DNA of 64,000 nucleotides, taken from NCBI RefSeq assembly GCF_014207565.1, contig NZ_JACHGJ010000005.1:267306-331305 (forward strand). The letters run 5' to 3'. The notes under the pieces are model-generated. The model worked only from the letters and a program-made list of their open reading frames with translations, did not search any database and was not told the origin of the DNA. Below, piece by piece: positions 1-7,328 of the stretch; positions within the stretch are counted from its first letter, which is position 1, and the number at the start of each line of letters is the position of its first letter. Source of the stretch: Spirochaeta isovalerica (lineage in GTDB: Bacteria; Spirochaetota; Spirochaetia; DSM-2461). A program made the translations under genes and the position numbers.

Positions 1-1
1 C

Positions 2-463
2 CGGGCCGCGGGAAAATCTCTTGAGGAAACGGAAGACCTGATCCATGACGTATACACCGAAACCTGGGGGAGGCTGGACCGGCTGAACAGCATTATAAAT
101 CTGCCGGCCTGGCTCAACTCACTGGTGACCCGGAGGCTGATCGATGCCTGGAGGCACGACAAAGTGAAGCAATATGCCGGAGAAACCGATGTGGCGGAGG
201 AAACCATACGGGAAGTTATCACCGGAGTCGGACTGAATCCCCTGGACGGCTATGTGCGGCGCTGTATGGTCGAAGCTCTTGATTCGGCGATTAAAACGCT
301 GCCGGAGAAACAGAGAAAAGTGGTGGAAGCCCAGGTTTTCGGAGGAATGACTTTTAAGGAACTGGCCGAGTCTACAGGAGAGAGCATCGACACGCTAAAA
401 GCGCGCAAACGCTATGCCGTGGAAAACCTCTCAAAGGCTCTGAAACATTGGATTGAAAATTAA
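2..463 (+). CDS. ECF-type sigma-70 factor (3' part; start lies before the window)
   Basis: C-terminal part of an RNA polymerase sigma factor of the sigma-70 family, ECF (group 4) type. The reading frame is open from base 2, so the 5' end is outside the window. The visible protein holds the end of region 2 (EDLIHDVYTETW, then PAWLNSLVTRRLIDAWR, the core-binding and -10-contacting helices) and a complete region 4 (LPEKQRKVVEAQ, then GMTFKELAESTGESIDTLK, a helix-turn-helix that would contact the -35 element). A membrane protein follows 15 bases downstream and is probably co-transcribed; such pairing is common for ECF factors and their membrane partners. The promoter specificity cannot be read from the sequence. 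Confidence 0.88.
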   Translation, partial: RAAGKSLEETEDLIHDVYTETWGRLDRLNSIINLPAWLNSLVTRRLIDAWRHDKVKQYAGETDVAEETIREVITGVGLNPLDGYVRRCMVEALDSAIKTLPEKQRKVVEAQVFGGMTFKELAESTGESIDTLKARKRYAVENLSKALKHWIEN

Positions 464-478
464 ACCGGAGGTACTAGT

Positions 479-940
479 ATGATGGATGAAATCAAAGACG
501 AAATTAAAGGCGAAATAAGAAAGGGAATCCGCGAGGAACTGCAGAAAGACTGGGAAAAAGAAAAAAAACGCAACCCACACTGCGATGCCGACTCCTGGTG
601 GGAAGAACGGCGGATGGGAATGAAAGTTTTCCTGGGCGTGCTGATGGGAATCGGATTTCTGATTCTGGGCTTCCTCTTCGGATGGGTTGTCATGCTGCTG
701 TGGAACTGGCTGATGCCCGATATTTTCGGCCTGGGCGAGGTGACCTACTGGCAGGCTTGGGGACTTCTTATCCTCAGCTCCATACTGTTCAAGGGCTTTC
801 CCTCGGGAAACGGCGGAGACGGGGGCAAACGGGGAGACCGCCGGCGCAAGAAGGAGCTGCGGAAAATGATGGATAGCGAATCCGTTTTTCCCGATCGGCC
901 GGATATAACGAAAGAGTCTCCGGAACCCGGGAAAAACTGA
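479..940 (+). CDS. Small membrane protein paired with the ECF sigma factor
   Basis: A 153-residue protein of unknown function. A charged N-terminus rich in Lys and Glu (about residues 1-45, probably helical) is followed by one long or two short membrane segments (about 48-78, MKVFLGVLMGIGFLILGF and beyond) and a conserved-looking stretch (LWNWLMPDIFGLGEVTYWQA, then WGLLILSSILFKGF). The C-terminal 40 residues are polar, glycine- and arginine-rich. A good ribosome site (CCGGAGG) lies 8 bases before the ATG. The position directly behind the sigma gene suggests a membrane regulator or anti-sigma-like partner, but no zinc-finger anti-sigma motif (HxxxCxxC) is present, so that role is only inferred from context. 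Confidence 0.75.
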   Translation: MMDEIKDEIKGEIRKGIREELQKDWEKEKKRNPHCDADSWWEERRMGMKVFLGVLMGIGFLILGFLFGWVVMLLWNWLMPDIFGLGEVTYWQAWGLLILSSILFKGFPSGNGGDGGKRGDRRRKKELRKMMDSESVFPDRPDITKESPEPGKN

Positions 941-945
941 CATGG

Positions 946-991
946 AACGGGAAGCCGTTTATTTCATTGAAATAGGGCTTCCCGTTTTTTT
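946..991 (+). terminator. Rho-independent terminator of the sigma-factor operon
   Basis: Inverted repeat AACGGGAAGCC ... GGCTTCCCGTT with a loop of about 18 bases, followed by a run of seven T. It lies immediately after the membrane-protein gene, so it ends the sigma operon. Confidence 0.9.
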
Positions 992-1064
992 GATAAAGCA
1001 ATTTTTTTGGATTGAATTAGAGAAACAAATTATCATAAGAGAATAAACCAACAGGAGAAATATT

Positions 1065-1550
1065 ATGAATTACACAATAGTTTATTACACAAGAGACGGC
1101 AGCACCGGTATCGCCGCGGATTACCTGGCGGACGTGACCAAAGGGAAGAAAGTACAACTTGAAGCCGGTAAGTACCTGAACAACTTCATCCTCGGCGGAT
1201 TCAACTCCGCTTCAAAAAAGCTTCCGAAACTGAAAGGCGATCCCTGGAGTGGAATATCCGATGCCGAAGCGGTCATTCTGGCGTCTCCCGTGTGGGCAGG
1301 AAATGGCAATCCGGCGATGAACAGCTTTATAGATCAAGCCGATTTTTCAGGAAAAAAAGTCTATATCCTCTCTCTCCAGGCCGATCCGGGAAAGAAAGCT
1401 CAGAACTCGGTGCTCCCTCTTGTAGCCGAAGCTGTAAAATCACATGGCGGTGAGGTGGCTGGCATGCTGGCCATTCACGGAACAAGTCCCGGAAAAAGAG
1501 CGGAGAAAGACTATATAGAAAATCAGCTTAAAGACTGGAAACTCTCTTAG
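1065..1550 (+). CDS. Flavodoxin-like protein
   Basis: A 161-residue single-domain flavodoxin-fold protein that should bind FMN and carry electrons in the cytoplasm. The N-terminal beta strand and phosphate loop read YTIVYYTRDGSTGIAA, a variant of the family's S/T-x-T-G-x-T loop. The second flavin loop region reads ILASPVWAGNGNPAM, and KKVYILSLQADPG is a later core strand. Length fits short-chain flavodoxins. A ribosome site (CAGGAG) lies 8 bases upstream. The gene stands alone between a terminator and a convergent gene, so its redox partner cannot be named. Confidence 0.8.
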   Translation: MNYTIVYYTRDGSTGIAADYLADVTKGKKVQLEAGKYLNNFILGGFNSASKKLPKLKGDPWSGISDAEAVILASPVWAGNGNPAMNSFIDQADFSGKKVYILSLQADPGKKAQNSVLPLVAEAVKSHGGEVAGMLAIHGTSPGKRAEKDYIENQLKDWKLS

Positions 1551-1692
1551 CCTGAAAACTTCCAGACCGCTTCGTCGACCACGACCTCCCCTTTCCAACC
1601 CATCTCGTCAGGATTTGGTTACGACGAGCCTATTCGTTTTTCCTGGGTTTCAGGAAATTGACCGGCAGAAGAATTAACCCTGAAAAATCCTA

Positions 1693-2556
1693 TTAAATTT
1701 CAAGGCCAAAAACATTTTTTACAAGGATTCCGACTCCGAATGAAATAGCCGAAACGCCGAGACTGATTAATGTCATCTCAAGAAATCGTTTAACGAATGG
1801 CGTATCCTTGGCCACTGAAATATAATAATTAAATATTAATATAATCAGGACTGCGATTGAGAGCGTAACGACCAGACTGAAAAACGGATTGGCGAACAGA
1901 AAATAGGGAGCCGTCAGAAAAGCGACAGTAAAGATATAGGAAATTCCTGTGTAAACTGAAGATTTTAATGCATTTTCCTCTCCGTTATGCATGCTTGAGA
2001 GATATTCCGAAGCAGCCATGGAGAAAGACGCAGAAATGCCCGTGATCAACCCCGTCAACGCAATGATTTTAGAATTCCCGAAGGCGAAAGTGTATCCGGC
2101 CAGAGCCCCCGTAAGTTCGACAAGGGCATCGTTAAGCCCCAAAACCACAGAACCGACATATTCCAGCCTCTCCTCGTTGATCATCTGGAGGAGTTCCATC
2201 TCATGCCTCTCTTCATCTTCCATAAAGGTCCTGATTTCAGGTATATCATCCAGGATTTCCCCGTAGGCATCCTGTCCTCTCTGCTCAGCTTTTTCCAGAA
2301 GTTTCAAGCCAAAAGTCAGTCCGAAAATTTTGCATATGAATATAGTGAATCCGACGAATAATTTATTCGGACGCAGTTCCACTCCAGTCCTTTTGTTAAA
2401 ATATTTATAGTGCTTATACTCGTCATTGCTGATTTTTTCCAGTATAGCTTTGTTATGAGCATCATCCAGACCTTCAGCCAGTTTTCCATAGATATAATAG
2501 GCGTTAATTTCATTCTGCTGCTCGCGCAGGATGATTTTTTCCAATTTTCCTTCCAT
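1693..2556 (-). CDS. Ferritin-like/VIT1-domain iron or manganese transporter
   Basis: A 287-residue fusion. Residues 1-135 form a ferritin-like (rubrerythrin/Erv type) four-helix bundle with spaced metal ligands (REQQNE, NDEYKHYKYF, MEDEERHEMELL). Residues 136-287 form a VIT1/CCC1 membrane domain with four or five helices (VGSVVLGLNDALVELTGALA is the typical first helix; SMAASEYLSS is also characteristic). In this family the bundle binds or oxidises Fe2+ and the membrane part exports iron or manganese. The gene is monocistronic and convergent with the flavodoxin gene. A Fur-like palindrome lies about 45 bases upstream, consistent with metal control. Confidence 0.88.
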   Translation of the reverse strand: MEGKLEKIILREQQNEINAYYIYGKLAEGLDDAHNKAILEKISNDEYKHYKYFNKRTGVELRPNKLFVGFTIFICKIFGLTFGLKLLEKAEQRGQDAYGEILDDIPEIRTFMEDEERHEMELLQMINEERLEYVGSVVLGLNDALVELTGALAGYTFAFGNSKIIALTGLITGISASFSMAASEYLSSMHNGEENALKSSVYTGISYIFTVAFLTAPYFLFANPFFSLVVTLSIAVLIILIFNYYISVAKDTPFVKRFLEMTLISLGVSAISFGVGILVKNVFGLEI

Positions 2557-2598
2557 AGTCGCGTCCTCCCTATGAATCTATAATATTCCTTTAAGATA

Positions 2599-2619
2599 AT
2601 GAAATATATAGTATTTCAT
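2599..2619. promoter_or_regulatory. Palindrome upstream of the VIT1 gene (possible Fur-type operator)
   Basis: Perfect inverted repeat ATGAAATA-TATAG-TATTTCAT. With the flanking bases it begins GATAATGA and ends TCATC, resembling half of the classical Fur box. It lies between the ferritin-like transporter and the following plus-strand gene. Assignment to Fur is inference from the neighbour's function. Confidence 0.45.
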
Positions 2620-2738
2620 CCTTTAGCAAGAACAATGGCTTGAAGAACTGGTATAAATGCACATACCTGATTAATAAGGTAAAAAAGTTTACAAGGTTTG
2701 AATTGACAGCCGGAGTGAAAATAACGATTTTTTATATA

Positions 2739-3371
2739 ATGGAAATAAAAATACCGGAAGTTGACGCATACCTGTCGGATGGTTGCGGCAGATGTAAATA
2801 TTACAATACGCCTCAGTGCAAAGTGCACAGATGGAACGGGGAGCTCAAAGCCCTCAGGGAAATTGTTCTTGACTGCGGCCTGAAAGAAGAACTGAAATGG
2901 AGTCAGCCCTGCTATACTTATCAGAATAAAAACATACTGATAGTCAGCGCTTTCAAAGAATACTGCGCGCTGAACTTCTTCAAAGGCGCGCTGTTGAATG
3001 ACCACCATAAAATCCTGACGCAACCTACGAAAAACTCCAGGGAATCACGTCAGGTCCGGTTTGTCTCGGCAGCCCGGATAGCCGAACTGAAGCCCATACT
3101 GAAGGAGTACATCCTTGAAGCTGTTGAAATTGAAAAATCGGGAAAACAGATCCCTAAAAGTAAACCGGAAGACTTTCCTTACCCCGAAGAACTCCTGGAA
3201 AAATTCAATGAAGATTATGCCTTCAGGGACGCCTTTGAAGCTCTCACTCCGGGCCGGCAGAAAAGCTACCTTCTCCACTTTGCCTCGGCTAAACAAGCGG
3301 CAACCAGGATTTCCCGCATTGAAAAATGCATTCCTAAAATCTTCGACGGACTGGGATTCAACGAAAGATAA
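2739..3371 (+). CDS. DUF1801/YdeI-family protein
   Basis: A 210-residue cytoplasmic protein. The N-terminal half is a DUF1801 (YdhG-like) domain beginning VDAYLSDGCGRCKYY, TPQCKVHRW, with a hydrophobic core around LKEELKWSQPCYTYQNKNIL. The C-terminal part (SLTPGRQKSY-like: ALTPGRQKSYLLHFASAKQA, then TRISRIEKCIPKIF) is the OmdA/YdeI 'bacteriocin protection' domain. The biochemical role of the family is not established. The start was set at MEIKIPEV because that is the family's natural N-terminus; a longer in-frame start at 2640 exists but the extra residues look unlike the family. Three or four Cys in the first 30 residues are typical of this subfamily. Confidence 0.8.
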   Translation: MEIKIPEVDAYLSDGCGRCKYYNTPQCKVHRWNGELKALREIVLDCGLKEELKWSQPCYTYQNKNILIVSAFKEYCALNFFKGALLNDHHKILTQPTKNSRESRQVRFVSAARIAELKPILKEYILEAVEIEKSGKQIPKSKPEDFPYPEELLEKFNEDYAFRDAFEALTPGRQKSYLLHFASAKQAATRISRIEKCIPKIFDGLGFNER

Positions 3372-3479
3372 TATCTGACCGGACCAATCAGTTTTTTCAC
3401 CTCAATCAGGAATACTCTATTGAAATTATTTATAACGATATGTAATAATAGTTATCAATACCAGCACAGGAAAAATAAT

Positions 3480-3728
3480 ATGGATACGGAAACTATTATT
3501 TATGAAAACAATTATACCGATACGTACAATAACCTGAGAAACAGAAGTATTCTCTCCGGTTTTTCTATTTATGATATTAAAAGAGAACTTGAATCACTAT
3601 ACCGCTATGAAGATCTCGATTGGACGGGTCGCGGCGAATATAAGAATTCAGAAATTCAGGGTGCTGTAGCGGCTTATCAGGTTTTTCTTCATGAATGGAA
3701 CAAGGAACATAAATCCGATATAAAATAG
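3480..3728 (+). CDS. Small conserved-type hypothetical protein
   Basis: An 82-residue acidic soluble protein with no recognised domain. The region IYDIKRELESLYRYEDLDWTG, followed by GRGEYKNSEIQGAVAAYQ, looks like a compact helical domain. The ATG is preceded by CAGGAAA; a longer in-frame start at 3420 has no ribosome site. It stands alone, and its 3' end overlaps the end of the convergent small gene on the opposite strand. Confidence 0.6.
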   Translation: MDTETIIYENNYTDTYNNLRNRSILSGFSIYDIKRELESLYRYEDLDWTGRGEYKNSEIQGAVAAYQVFLHEWNKEHKSDIK

Positions 3729-3922
3729 CGTATTGCTATTATTCTGAATAACAATTTTTCCCTTTGCCTTTTGCTCTCTCCCGGCAATGTCTCCCAATCT
3801 CCGTCGAGGCTTGTCCTGCTTTCCAGATTATCCAGTTTTACAGGAGCTTCAGCCTGAAGCAGGCTGACAATAAAAAATAGAAAAAAAATACCCGGAGCAA
3901 TATTTCCCCGGATATTCTTCAT
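3689..3922 (-). CDS. Small putative secreted protein at the end of the nqr operon
   Basis: A 77-residue frame with a plausible signal peptide (MKNIRGNIAPGIFFLFFIVS then LLQAEA, cleavage after AEA). The mature part contains TSLDGDWETLPGESKRQRE and is not recognised. It starts a few bases after the stop of the upstream nqr-operon protein, so it is probably co-transcribed. The 3' 40 bases overlap the opposite-strand gene, and the C-terminus (RIIAIRYFISDLCSLFHS) looks unlike a designed end, so the gene may be truncated. It is weaker than its neighbours as a coding call. Confidence 0.4.
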   Translation of the reverse strand: MKNIRGNIAPGIFFLFFIVSLLQAEAPVKLDNLESRTSLDGDWETLPGESKRQREKLLFRIIAIRYFISDLCSLFHS

Positions 3923-3926
3923 AAAA

Positions 3927-4379
3927 TCAGTCAAAGAGAACCCTTTTCATGACCTGAGGCTCCAGGCGGAATCTCGACCCCTTTCCTTCGATGAAATGGT
4001 GCTCCCGCAAAAGATGAATGGAAAGATCGGTTACGACGACGGACTCATTGGTCTCCTTTCGGGTGATCTGAGCTGTCATCTTATGAAAGAAGCCGTCTTT
4101 GAAAGGACAGGGAAGCTGTCCGCGGGGGTCGACGACCCTGATCAGCCATTTATCATCAATGGTAACCGGTTCGCCCAGCCCCTTCTGGCCTTCTTCCATA
4201 AAGTAAGCCAGTCTCTTGGCCGTATCGACAAAGGAAAGCCCGGCATCGCGCATCTCTCCTTCGTCCCGGGCAATCATATCCACGACGGGAATGGTTTCGT
4301 CTCCGAGAAATCCCTCTTCGGTGATTACTCCCGGCTGCATATTTTCCTGAGCCATTGTCATGGCCGGTGTCATTTTCAT
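3927..4379 (-). CDS. Unknown protein encoded directly after nqrF
   Basis: A 150-residue soluble protein with no recognised domain. Visible stretches are VVDMIARDEGEMRDAGLSFV, KRLAYFMEEGQKGLGEP and LSIHLLREHHFIEGKGSRFR. It starts 14 bases after nqrF on the same strand, in the place where Na+-NQR operons often carry nqrM or apbE. It is neither: it has a single Cys, whereas NqrM needs a set of cysteines, and it has no FAD-binding ApbE motif. Its constant place behind nqrF would be worth testing as an accessory or assembly role, but that is inference. Confidence 0.7.
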   Translation of the reverse strand: MKMTPAMTMAQENMQPGVITEEGFLGDETIPVVDMIARDEGEMRDAGLSFVDTAKRLAYFMEEGQKGLGEPVTIDDKWLIRVVDPRGQLPCPFKDGFFHKMTAQITRKETNESVVVTDLSIHLLREHHFIEGKGSRFRLEPQVMKRVLFD

Positions 4380-4393
4380 CTACAGGACCTCCA

Positions 4394-5503
4394 TCAGAAT
4401 TTATCGTAGAAGATATCGTCGAGCGATACTTTGTTCGCCGTAAAGACATTGTTACAGGCATTGATCATACCGGGGCTTCCGCAGAGATAGCCTTCCCGTT
4501 TCTTATCGGTACCGATTTCCTCTTTCAGATATTTATCCAGGACATCGGTAATCAGTCCCGTCGCGCCGTCCCAGGGCGTGCCTTCCTCCGGTTCGGAGAG
4601 TGCGGGAACGAAGTGAAAATTAGGCATTTTTTTCTCAAGCTCTCTCAGCTCATCGAGATAAAACATATCTTTCACGGTCCGGGCTCCGAAGAAGTACCAA
4701 ACCTCGCGGTCCAGCTCACCGGTATCGAGCATATCGAAGAGAATAGACATAAAGGGAGCCATACCCGATCCTCCGGCTACGCAGACCATGGTTGTATCGG
4801 TCGGGGTCCGGAAAAAGTCTCCGAACGGTCCGACAAGTTCAACCCTGTCCCCTTCCTTCAGTTCCGTATGGACCCAGGTCGTTGCGATACCGCCGGGAAC
4901 CAGTCTGATAAGCAGTCTGACAATATCTTTTTCTCCGGGCTTCGAAGCCATGGAATAAGCCCTCTGGGTCGACCCTTTTATCTTTCCGTGGGGAGGAACG
5001 ACCAGCTGGACGTATTTGCCCGCCTCGAAGTTAATCTCCTCTCCCTGAAGATCGAAGGTAACCTCTTTGATATCATGGGTCACATCGACTATGGATTTTA
5101 CGATGGAATCATATTTCTTAATATTAAACAGCTCGTCGGGGATTTTAATGGAAATATCGCTTTTGATCTTCACCTGGCAGGCCAGGCGGATGTTGTCGGC
5201 GAGATTCTCCTTTGTCATAAAGGGAGTTTCCGTCGGGAGATAAGGCCCCACATCGCTGGTCACCTGGCATTTGCAGGCTCCGCAGGTCCCTCGCCCACCA
5301 CAGGCGGAAGGAACAAAAATTTCCTGTCCCGCCAGAGAAGAGAGGAGAGACTCCCCTCCGTCAAGTTTGATTTTCTTTTTGCCGTCGTTTATATCCAGTT
5401 CCACCTCGCCGTAGTTGTTGACGACCTTATCGACGATGGAAATGGCCGCAGCCAGTATGGCAGCGATTAGAGCGACAGCTCCTGGTGCTATGATTATCAT
5501 CAT
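4394..5503 (-). CDS. nqrF: Na+-translocating NADH:quinone reductase subunit F
   Basis: The 369-residue NADH-oxidising subunit of Na+-NQR. An N-terminal membrane anchor (residues 7-25) is followed by a plant-type [2Fe-2S] ferredoxin domain with Cys68, Cys74, Cys77 and Cys109 (PSACGGRGTCGACKC then LACQV). The FAD-binding domain contains RAYSMAS (the R-x-Y-S FAD motif). The NADH-binding domain contains VAGGSGMAPFMSIL and LCGSPGMI. All cofactor motifs are intact, so it should be active. It is the last recognised subunit gene of the cluster and lies 13 bases after nqrE. Confidence 0.96.
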   Translation of the reverse strand: MMIIIAPGAVALIAAILAAAISIVDKVVNNYGEVELDINDGKKKIKLDGGESLLSSLAGQEIFVPSACGGRGTCGACKCQVTSDVGPYLPTETPFMTKENLADNIRLACQVKIKSDISIKIPDELFNIKKYDSIVKSIVDVTHDIKEVTFDLQGEEINFEAGKYVQLVVPPHGKIKGSTQRAYSMASKPGEKDIVRLLIRLVPGGIATTWVHTELKEGDRVELVGPFGDFFRTPTDTTMVCVAGGSGMAPFMSILFDMLDTGELDREVWYFFGARTVKDMFYLDELRELEKKMPNFHFVPALSEPEEGTPWDGATGLITDVLDKYLKEEIGTDKKREGYLCGSPGMINACNNVFTANKVSLDDIFYDKF

Positions 5504-5516
5504 CTCTCAAGCCTCC

Positions 5517-6110
5517 TTACTGCACACTCAGCATTCCGGAAAAACCGATGAATGCCATAGCCATGAAGCCGATGGTGATAAGGGTGATTCCCGGGCCTTT
5601 GAGAGCCGGCGGAACCGGGGCCTTCTCTATCTTTTTATTTATGGCCGAAAGGGCCATTATGGCGAGCCACCAGCCTATACCCGAACCGAAGGAAAACACC
5701 ACGGTCTGGACGAAGTTGTACTCCCGTATCTGCATAAAGAGAGCCACACCGAGGATAGCGCAGTTTACAGTTATCAGAGGGAGGAAGATCCCCAGAGACA
5801 GGTAGAGTGCCGGCGAAACGCGGTCGATAACCATTTCCAGAATCTGAACCGTCGCGGCGATAACGATAATGAAGATGATATAGCGCAGGTAGATGAGATC
5901 GAGCGGGATGATGACGAATTTCAACAGCACCCAGTTGAGCATGGAGGTGATGGTCAGAACCACGGTCACCGCCAGCCCCAGGCCGTTAGCCGACTTCATA
6001 TCCTTGGAAATGGAGATAAAGGAACACATTCCCAGGAAGTTGGCCAGTAGAATGTTGCTTGTGAAGACCGATGCGAAGAGCAGTACTATTGGATGTATTT
6101 CCGGAGCCAT
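5517..6110 (-). CDS. nqrE: Na+-NQR subunit E
   Basis: A 197-residue integral membrane subunit with six predicted helices. Two near-identical half-motifs carry the conserved cysteines: SNILLANFLGMCSFISISK in the first half and LPLITVNCAILGVALF in the second. In the complex NqrD and NqrE form an antiparallel pair that holds an intramembrane iron centre through these Cys residues. It follows nqrD by 1 base and precedes nqrF, so translation is probably coupled. It is closer to NqrE than to RnfA in the N-terminal motif. Confidence 0.95.
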   Translation of the reverse strand: MAPEIHPIVLLFASVFTSNILLANFLGMCSFISISKDMKSANGLGLAVTVVLTITSMLNWVLLKFVIIPLDLIYLRYIIFIIVIAATVQILEMVIDRVSPALYLSLGIFLPLITVNCAILGVALFMQIREYNFVQTVVFSFGSGIGWWLAIMALSAINKKIEKAPVPPALKGPGITLITIGFMAMAFIGFSGMLSVQ

Positions 6111-6111
6111 A

Positions 6112-6723
6112 TTATTTCCCCCTTTCCTTTTTCAGTATGATCGCTTTGGCGAACCAGAGAACCGATCCCAGCAGAAAGAAAGCGCTGGGAGCCATAACCA
6201 TGATGGTCCAGGGGGTAAAGGTTTCCGGCAGAACGGCATAGCCGAACACAGTTCCGAAACCGAGAAGTTCCCGCACGAAAGCGATGAGCATAAGCACCCA
6301 CATGTATCCCAGTCCGGAGGTCAGTCCGTCCCAGGCGGAAATGATCGGCCCGTGGGATTGGGCGAAAGCTTCAGCTCTTCCCATGATGATGCAGTTGGTA
6401 ATGATCAGACCGACATATGGCCCGAGTGATTTGCTGATTTCCGGCAGATAAGCCCGGAGCAGAATATCCACGATGATAACGTAGAAAGCGATGATCAGCG
6501 TCTGCACGATCATACGCACTTTCCGGGGAATCACCTGCTTCAGCAGGGAAACGGTAATATTGGTAAAAGCCGCCACGAACATAACCCCAAGGGTCATGAT
6601 CAGCGTATTGGTCAGGTTATTGGTTACCGCAAGAGTGGAACAGATCCCCAGAATCTGAATGAATATGGGGTTATTGGTCCACACGTTTTCCTTGAGTATT
6701 TGTGATGGAGAGTCACCGTTCAT
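6112..6723 (-). CDS. nqrD: Na+-NQR subunit D
   Basis: A 203-residue integral membrane subunit. The first-half motif is NPIFIQILGICSTLAVTNNL and the second GLIITNCIIMGRAEAFA, each with the conserved Cys that binds the intramembrane iron centre shared with NqrE. GRAEAFA is characteristic of NqrD/RnfE. Its ATG overlaps the stop codon of nqrC, indicating translational coupling. Length matches NqrD. Confidence 0.95.
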   Translation of the reverse strand: MNGDSPSQILKENVWTNNPIFIQILGICSTLAVTNNLTNTLIMTLGVMFVAAFTNITVSLLKQVIPRKVRMIVQTLIIAFYVIIVDILLRAYLPEISKSLGPYVGLIITNCIIMGRAEAFAQSHGPIISAWDGLTSGLGYMWVLMLIAFVRELLGFGTVFGYAVLPETFTPWTIMVMAPSAFFLLGSVLWFAKAIILKKERGK

Positions 6724-7328
6724 CAGTTCATACCTCCTTTAGCGGACTTCATCTTATCAATCTGATTGTTGATTATCTGCTGGAGCGAGTCGCTTGTTCT
6801 CGAAGCTCCGGTAATACCGTCCACTTCTCCGTTGTCTTTGTCCGTATCGCCTTTTCCTCCGCCTTTGCGGATGACGATGCCGTCTACAGCGTATTCTCCC
6901 TTGAACTGGTCTTTGAACCAGGCTTCATCGATACGTCCCCCCAGTCCGGGAGTTTCCGAGTGGGAGAGAATTTCCATTCCGACAATCCGTGAAAAATCGG
7001 CATCCATCCCCAGGACACCCGTAATGGTTCCCCACAAACCGCTGCCCTGGAAAGGCGCAACGATCAGCTGTTTCCCGTTCAGAGTCGTTTCCTGATAGGG
7101 TTTGGAGCTGTCAAACTGAGGGAAAACCGATTTAAGTTCTTTTTCAACATCCATTTCTTCACTGACGACGATCCCTGCCGCGGTCAGATAGGCTCTAGCC
7201 TCCAGGATACGCTGATTTTCAGCCACTTTTTCGCTGGTTGCAGAATTAGCCAGGGAAAGAAGAAAAACGAATATAAAGGCTGCGACGGCGGTTACGAGAA
7301 CCGTATAAATCAAACTATCTTTCTTCAT
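6723..7328 (-). CDS. nqrC: Na+-NQR subunit C (covalent FMN subunit)
   Basis: A 201-residue periplasm-facing subunit with one N-terminal membrane helix (about residues 8-28). The FMN-binding domain contains LSHSETPGLGGRI and the flavinylation motif DGITGASRTSDSL, in which a Thr is the site for covalent FMN attachment by the flavin transferase ApbE. It is somewhat shorter than typical NqrC (about 255 residues), mostly in the N-terminal half. An unusual Gly/Lys/Asp-rich loop (KGGGKGDTDKDNGEVDG) lies just before the FMN motif. No apbE gene is present in the window. Confidence 0.93.
   Translation of the reverse strand: MKKDSLIYTVLVTAVAAFIFVFLLSLANSATSEKVAENQRILEARAYLTAAGIVVSEEMDVEKELKSVFPQFDSSKPYQETTLNGKQLIVAPFQGSGLWGTITGVLGMDADFSRIVGMEILSHSETPGLGGRIDEAWFKDQFKGEYAVDGIVIRKGGGKGDTDKDNGEVDGITGASRTSDSLQQIINNQIDKMKSAKGGMN

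Noticed and set aside
2703..2740. TTGACA and TATAAT before the YdeI-like gene as a promoter
   Set aside because: The spacing is 26 bases, far from the normal 16-19, and the TATAAT overlaps the start codon.
4355..5470. A 371-residue plus-strand open frame
   Set aside because: It is antisense to nqrF, whose motifs are unmistakable.
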